Source: Lytechinus pictus (taxonomy: Eukaryota; Echinodermata; Echinoidea; Temnopleuroida; Toxopneustidae). Taken from it: DNA of 64,000 bases. The DNA lies in contig NC_087254.1 of the NCBI RefSeq assembly GCF_037042905.1, positions 23,847,103 through 23,911,102 of the forward strand, given 5' to 3'. The position numbers and the translations under genes were made by a program. Position 1 is the first letter of the stretch. Each line of letters begins with the position of its first letter. A model generated the notes under the pieces. That model had not been told where the DNA came from. It did not search any database and was given only the letters and a program-made list of their open reading frames with translations. This document shows, piece by piece, positions 58,320-64,000 of this stretch.

Positions 58320-58520
58320 AGAAGTATTATCCAGTATTCGGTTGCAACTGCTATTTTGTATTCGGTCATCCTGGATTGTTATTTTCTATTTGGTTAAGGG
58401 TATAGGGTACAACATTGCATTGTTATTTGGATATCCTAAGTATATTCGGTACAATGTTTTTACTGCTTTCTTCCATTCGTTCACATGCTTTCTTGTATTC
58501 GGATTGAGGTATTAGACCGA
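58320..58520. repeat. Degenerate ATTCGGTT minisatellite, left part
   Basis: TATTCGGTTGCAACTGCTATTTTG, TATTCGGTCATCC, TATTTGGTTAAGG and similar recur at roughly 30-40 bp. The same motif resumes after 60113. Confidence 0.75.
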
Positions 58521-58544
58521 TTTGGAATTCATGCGACAACAATG

Positions 58545-60113
58545 TTGTCCGCAGCGGCGTAACAGGGGTCGGTGGCCAGGGGGGGCAAGAGCCAAACATT
58601 TCCCGGTCATATCATGGAACAGGCAATGGCGTCATAAGGCAAAAATTTTGAGGGGGCGATATGGCGTATCGGGCAAATATATATATAAATATAAGCGAGC
58701 GAGCAAAAATTTTTGAGATTTTTATTGCAAAAATCCAATTTTGTGATAGATTTTGACATAATGTTAAAAAGATGATATCATATTTCACCCTCCTCTCCTT
58801 TTTTCTCTCTTTTTTGTACGCCACCGTGAACAGGATTTTTGTTATGATTGTGAGCATCAGGGCGAAGCTCTATATGCTCGAGAGGGCCGAGTATGGCGCT
58901 TCTGGCAAGAAGTAGCATAATATAGGTCCCGAGCGAGCGAAGCGAGCGAGATAAAAAAAATCACCTTTTCATGAGAATCTAACATGACGATAGATTTAAA
59001 CGTGATATGCAGAAAAATATAATACACTTTCCTTTCTTTCCTCATTTTTTTGTTTGGTTGTAGAACTTTTTGGGGCCATGGTCCAAACTCATCCATATAA
59101 CAGTGCTTTATGGGTGGGGTCCAGGGCAGAGCCCCGGAACCTCTTGATATCAAAGCCATTTTAAACCTTACAGATGGCCACTTATTTTAATCAAATTGCG
59201 TGTATATTTATATAGCTTTAACACAACACATAAATTCAATACAGTTGTGTATCGTAATCATCCAAATATTGTGAGGGGCACACCATAGCAAATGTGGGAA
59301 AATTTGTAAAAAGTCGCCAGCGAGCGAAGCGAGCCAGAAAAAAAATGGCCTGTTAAAATGAAATTCTAATTATGTGATAGATTTTTACATCATTATAGCA
59401 AATATCATGTCATATATTTTTTGTCATTCATCTCATTTCGCTGCCTCCTTTATTTTCTTTTATTTCCCCTTGGCTGTGGAACCACCCCGCGGTACGCCAG
59501 TGCTTCAACGTAAAGCTTAATGCAGGAAGGGTCCATATAGGGGCCCGTTATAGAACCCGGCATTAAGGTTACAGATGAAGAGCCGCGGTCTTGACTCTTG
59601 GACAGAGCCTTTGGAGATTTAGCAAGTTTATGATAGACTTTAATACGACATTATGCTATATACCATCCATTTTTCTTCCCGCTCGTTATCTCAATCCTCG
59701 GCAGCCCGGAAGCTAGTGTACGTTATCTTGTCCCTATTCTTTATTTTCCAATTTAGATTTTGGATAATTCCATTCTGCCTTTATTTCCCGCTTTTGTTTG
59801 CCTTTTTTTCATCTTTAATTTATTTCCCTGTCTTATTAATCATGCTAATGTATTTTAATATCGGGGCGATTGTTCTTTCTCACTTGTTCTTTTTTCCTTC
59901 CTTTTCCGTTATCTTTCCGTTTTCCCTTTTTTATGTTTTTTCTTAGTTTTCTTTTCCCTTTTCCTTTCCCTTTCCCATTTTTTCTTTCCTTTCCCTTTCC
60001 CTTCCCTCCCCCTTTTTTTTCTTTTTCCCGTTTTTTTTTTTTATTTTCCCGGTGAGCTCCGCCAGGGGGGGCAGCTTGCCCCCCCTGCCCCCCCGCCTGT
60101 TACGCCACTGGTT
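58545..60113. mobile_element. 1.57 kb inverted-repeat element inserted in the minisatellite
   Basis: CGCAGCGGCGTAACAGGGG at the left is mirrored by CCTGTTACGCCACTGG at the right, with G/C runs inside both ends. Inside are GCGAGCGAAGCGAGCGAG-type stretches (58690, 58935, 59320), a T/C-rich tract (59880-60050) and no transposase ORF. GGCGTA-ended elements of this kind are common in marine invertebrate and fish genomes. Confidence 0.78.
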
Positions 60114-60535
60114 GTCCGTTAGAAGTGATCGTAATCGGTTACTATGCTATCTTGCATTCGGTTCGAATTGCTTTCTGTCTGCGGTGCTATTTTATTCGGT
60201 TGCATGCTATCTTACGTTCGGTAAGTACCTTTTTGATGCAAATAATTCAGTTAGAGTACTATCCTGCATCCGGTCGGACCCATCAGTATTCGGTTAGACG
60301 ATCATGCAGTCGATTGGAAACGCTGTTAGAGATGATATGTCAATCTTGCATTTGGAGAAAGATGCGATCTTGTACTTGATATATAATAGATCCTGTCTTA
60401 CATACGGTTGGGAGTGTATTTGGCATGCTATTTTAAGCCTATTCGGTTAGAGGTTCAATTTTACGATCGGTTATAGGGCTACTATTCGGAGTCGGTTAGA
60501 GATGTAATCTTCCAATCGGTTTTACTTGCTATCTA
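60113..60535. repeat. Degenerate ATTCGGTT minisatellite, right part
   Basis: TGCTATCTTGCATTCGGTTCG, TGCTATTTTATTCGGTTGCA, TGCTATCTTACGTTCGGTAAG and further variants recur at about 30-40 bp. Confidence 0.8.
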
Positions 60536-60664
60536 CATAAGATGTTAAAGTCGAAGATAATAACTGAATTATTGTGCAGCTAAATTATCTTGGAAGATTC
60601 GATGATGGGTTCTGTGGAGTGTGGGTTCAGGTGAACGTCTGTGCATGTGGGAGTGAGATAGTGA

Positions 60665-60755
60665 GTGGGTGTGTGTGTGTATGTGTGTGCGAGAGAGAGA
60701 GAGAGATGGTGAGATTGTGTAAGGGTGTGTGTAACAGGGGGGAGAGGGGGGGGGG
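60665..60755. repeat. (TG)n/(GA)n microsatellite and G run
   Basis: GTGTGTGTGTATGTGTGTGC, then GAGAGAGAGAGAGAG and a G9 run near 60745. Confidence 0.9.
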
Positions 60756-60759
60756 GTAT

Positions 60760-62090
60760 CTTAAAGATAATTTCAGGGGCATCAACCACAATATTCCTGA
60801 ATAAATATAAGACATGTAAGTAGGGATTGACAATAAATTGCTTCATAATAATGACGTGTGATTGAATGTAATAAACGTAGCCCTGTATCTTTTTAACATC
60901 TTATGGGATCGGGATCGGTATATGCCTTACAGGAATTCTCATAGCCATGTAAAGTAGGTCTCAGTTGTCTATGCTAGCCATTATAGATATTTTTCCTCAC
61001 TTAAAATGCTGATGTACAGGAAGGCGAGAAGAAACATGGATTACCTGCGTGTCCGGTGCTCCCATTTGTATCTAGGTCTATCAATATGTAACTATGTTTT
61101 TAATGTGTAGACAAAGTACCCGGAATATTGAGGGACGGAGAGGTGACTTTCAACACTGTCACGTGACACTTTAAAGTACATAGTACAGTATTCAACTATT
61201 GTTTCAGGAGCATGTTGGTTGGGAGAAAGGGATGGCAATTCGCAATTTGCAATTCAATTGCTCTCATTTTGACCAGGCGTCTATTTTTCTACTTATTTTT
61301 GTATCCACAATCTCCCGCCACTTATCTATTCTCCTTTTCTTTTTTCTTGCGGGTGATAATCGTGCCACCTGGACAGGTTTATCGGCGAGTAGGTTGACAT
61401 CAGAGCCCGGTGAGGCTTGCAATGTGAGGCAAGCAGACAGTAAACCGAGAGAGTAATTCGATTGTCACATTTTCCTCGCGCCAAATCGAATTCCGAAAAG
61501 AAAATCTTGCAATCGATACCCTACTCCGACGATAGCTCGTAAGACGAGGGTTTCCGAGGATGGAAGGGGTAAAGTGAGTTTGAGAAACGGTATCACCGTT
61601 GCCTCAAAGTTGCGAAAGTTTTGAACCATTTGAAATAGGCTGATGAGAAGACAATTGTTTTATCAAAGTTTGTGAATTCTAACCCCAAAATAATACTTAT
61701 TTTCACTTCATAATCACCCGATTCATTCTAAACCCACCTTTCTCAAGAATTACTCTTAGAAGAGCAGACGTTTTTAGCCATTTTCCGTTTTACAAAGCTC
61801 AGAGAAAATACTCAGCTTCTTTTGACTCCAATCATTGTCGCCATTACTATTATTTGCGATGATCTATTCCCCATCATTGAAAACTACCACTGATGTGAAA
61901 TATTTATATCTGAAAGAAGCCAGTAATAGTTCGTTCATTATCGAACGTCCTGTGCTTTTCTCATTATACTCCCATATACAATCGCACCTTGACCTCACAC
62001 CGGTCATACAAAAGATTTGCAGATTTTTTTTTTCGGGAATACTTCAATCTTCAAGTCTGAGCTGAAAATGTGGGATATAGATACAGACAT
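60760..62090. other. No recognised gene
   Basis: Mixed sequence. 61450-61580 is CpG-richer than its surroundings (CCGACGATAGCTCGTAAGACG) and could be regulatory, but nothing specific is visible. Confidence 0.4.
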
Positions 62091-62221
62091 GGGGCCCGTT
62101 ACACAAAGCTTATCATTGATCGTAGATCATTTTTCTACGATTGATTGCATTGACCACAATGTACAATCAATCGTAAAAATCAAGCGTATGATTAATCACT
62201 AACCTTTGTGTTACGGGACCC
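62091..62221. mobile_element. Palindromic MITE
   Basis: GGGGCCCGTTACACAAAGCTTATCATTGATCG mirrors GATTAATCACTAACCTTTGTGTTACGGGACCC, and CTACGATTGATTG mirrors CAATCAATCGTA. About 131 bp. Confidence 0.9.
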
Positions 62222-62594
62222 TGATGAAATTTCCAGGTTTAAGATGGATCGTCCTCTTGCGTTTTGAAATTCTGTTGTATGCTGACACTGTCATTTTATT
62301 CTGCTTTGCATATGCATGCATGCAAAGTTCGTTGACTGTCACTATTAGGGTATAGTGAATGAGATATGAAAAGTAACTAAAAGTTGTTTTAAGTGAATTG
62401 AATCGAATATTACGTGTTATATCTTCCCTTCCAAGATTGGTAGGTTGCAATTTCTGGCATACGTGCAATTTGGGGTTTCTTGTTAGCCTTATTACCAAAA
62501 AAGTGACCTGTTCATGTAAGTTCATGTTTGAGCTTAGAACGCTGTGGGCGTCCTGAATACATCAAGTAACCAGTTTGTAATGATGATTTCATGA

Positions 62595-62760
62595 AAATTT
62601 GGACATTCCATGTCAGGCAAGGCATTGGCAAAGCATAATCATCATCATACTCATTGTTCGTGGGGTAAGATTAAATTTCAGGATAGTTTAGACATTCCCC
62701 GTCAGGCAAGGCATTCAAGAAGAAGAATCCTTATGCTCATTGTTCCTTGGGCAATACTTA
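62595..62760. repeat. Imperfect direct duplication of about 100 bp
   Basis: GGACATTCCATGTCAGGCAAGGCATT (62601) recurs as AGACATTCCCCGTCAGGCAAGGCATT (62690). Each is followed by CTCATTGTTC(G/C)T.GGG. Confidence 0.7.
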
Positions 62761-62844
62761 TTGAAGTTATATGACGTGGCAAAAGCATAGTTTGGCCACG
62801 TTCTAAAACAGCATAATGGTTACGTCATACACTATACACTCTCC

Positions 62845-63050
62845 GAAAAAACGGTTTATTTTTACACTCTAGCATGTTTAGCAATGCAACGATGGAAGCA
62901 CAGTTAACATGTTTAAAGGTGCAATATTTACGCCTTTCTAATCAGAAAGGTGCAAAAACTACACCCACCTAATTAAGACGTGATCCCAGTGGAATTTTGT
63001 TGCACCTTTTAAAGGTGCATAGTTGAACCCTTTTCAGAGCGTACTGTAAT
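62845..63050. mobile_element. Probable MITE with AAAGGTGCA motifs
   Basis: CTCTCCGAAAAAACGG at the left faces TTTTCAGAGCGTACTG at the right. AAAGGTGCAATATT, AAAGGTGCAAAAAC and TTGCACCTTTTAAAGGTGCA recur inside in both orientations. Confidence 0.5.
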
Positions 63051-64000
63051 CATGGTAATAGCAACATAAATATCAGTAATCGATAAATTTCATGACCAAT
63101 AATCTCTGCAAAATAATATTTACATAGGAAAATCGTCTTTTTTCTATGGAATGTCATTTCAGAATGTTATTATTTGGAAGTGAATATCCAACTCACAAAA
63201 TTATATGAGATGCAAATCGACTGCTTTGTGATATAGATCATATCCCATCAAGAAAGAAAAACACTTCTCCCATTTACTTCTAATGCTTTGAAATATGATA
63301 ATAAATTACATTAATCTCGGTCTATTTCTTTGCTTCTAAATCGAAATTATTCCAATTGAACGGACATTACCATCATCTTTAATGACCATTAATTATCCAT
63401 GGAAAGGGTGCGGTATAAATACAAAACTTTGTATTTTTATTTTGACATCTCCCATATTGCACTTTATTTTGTTGTGAGGACTATATCGCATGATATTTCT
63501 TTGGGGAAATAAAATTAAAGTACACCGTAAACTTCCTATGCACTTTTTGCGCCCCAAGCTACCTGTTCCACAAAACCCTGATTTCAAAGGCGGCAAAATT
63601 GCAAAGCAAAAATGAGAAGAAAACTATAGTACTATTTTTGGTATCTGGAGCCTAGCTGATATGGGATTTAAAGTGATTGATAAATGATTTACACGGTTTT
63701 GATTATCAATGAGGCGTGCAATAAGTATTGTATTAAAAGCGTATCAATAACATGCTTTGATCTGAATTTAATGGCGTCATTTTGAATGGAGTCGCTGGTG
63801 ATATTGTGCTCGTATTTTCTAAAAGAGTGATTCAAAATAGAATTTGTTTGTGCCTCTCCATGCTCACTGCAGGGGTTGATTGTACAGGAAAATATTTTTA
63901 GGAAATTGGAGTAGAGTTTTAGTTTAGAATGAACATGTAAAGGTGCATGATTGCATACATAATAGTGGTGATGATGAATATACTGATTTGAGGTGAAACG
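63051..64000. other. No recognised gene
   Basis: AT-rich sequence to the right edge. No ORF, repeat or RNA I can support. Confidence 0.45.

Noticed and set aside
60574..60846. ORFs on both strands near the (TG)n tract
   Set aside because: Microsatellite translation with no conserved sequence.

Overview
This window looks like nuclear DNA of a marine invertebrate deuterostome, most likely a sea urchin; I cannot fix the species. It is AT-rich and intron-rich with GT-AG introns. It carries two conserved animal genes with deuterostome-like protein sequence, and the rest is dominated by small inverted-repeat transposons, tRNA-derived SINEs with an ATATAAATG...TTATTATTA tail, and truncated non-LTR retrotransposons. 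There are no bacterial-type operons, CRISPR arrays or phage genes.

Region 1 (1-26.4 kb, + strand) holds twelve coding exons of a SEC14-like protein of the SEC14L1/5 type. In order they encode the C-terminal part of a PRELI/MSF1 domain, a variable linker, the CRAL-TRIO N-terminal helices, the CRAL-TRIO (SEC14) lipid-binding domain and a GOLD domain. The gene is cut by the left edge of the window, so the start of the PRELI domain is missing. A 14.9 kb intron (571-15512) is filled with repeats: a non-LTR 3' end, a four-unit 435-446 bp tandem array, a 424 bp duplication, a satellite block split by retrotransposons, and MITEs. A later intron carries two identical 405 bp units, each with a tRNA-like gene whose anticodon position reads TCA (UGA-decoding).

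Region 2 (26.4-35.3 kb) is the 3' flank shared by the two convergent genes. It holds a degenerate tandem repeat just after the SEC14L1 stop, a Tc1-like MITE, a SINE, a TTAA-flanked piggyBac-like MITE and a nested MITE pair.

Region 3 (35.35-45.45 kb, - strand; 5' UTR and promoter perhaps to about 47-48 kb) is a PHF10/BAF45A/SAYP-type gene, a chromatin-remodelling (PBAF) subunit. Its SAY domain is followed by a linker and two PHD fingers. I could join twelve coding exons with consistent phases (about 1082 codons), roughly twice the length of vertebrate PHF10. The extra length lies in a 474-codon acidic Ser/Glu-rich first coding exon, a Gln/Pro-rich insert before the PHD fingers, and a Pro/Gln-repeat tail after them. 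Within the SAY domain, the exon encoding the [13 protein letters not shown] segment is followed by two extra tandem copies. These are open, phase-compatible and separated by only 40-41 bp, so they look like candidate mutually exclusive exons.

Region 4 (48-64 kb) has no gene I recognise. It holds tandem repeats, a palindrome, Tc1-like and LINE remnants, several MITEs and a 1.57 kb inverted-repeat element inserted in a degenerate minisatellite. One unassigned candidate terminal exon sits at 51979-52328 (-).
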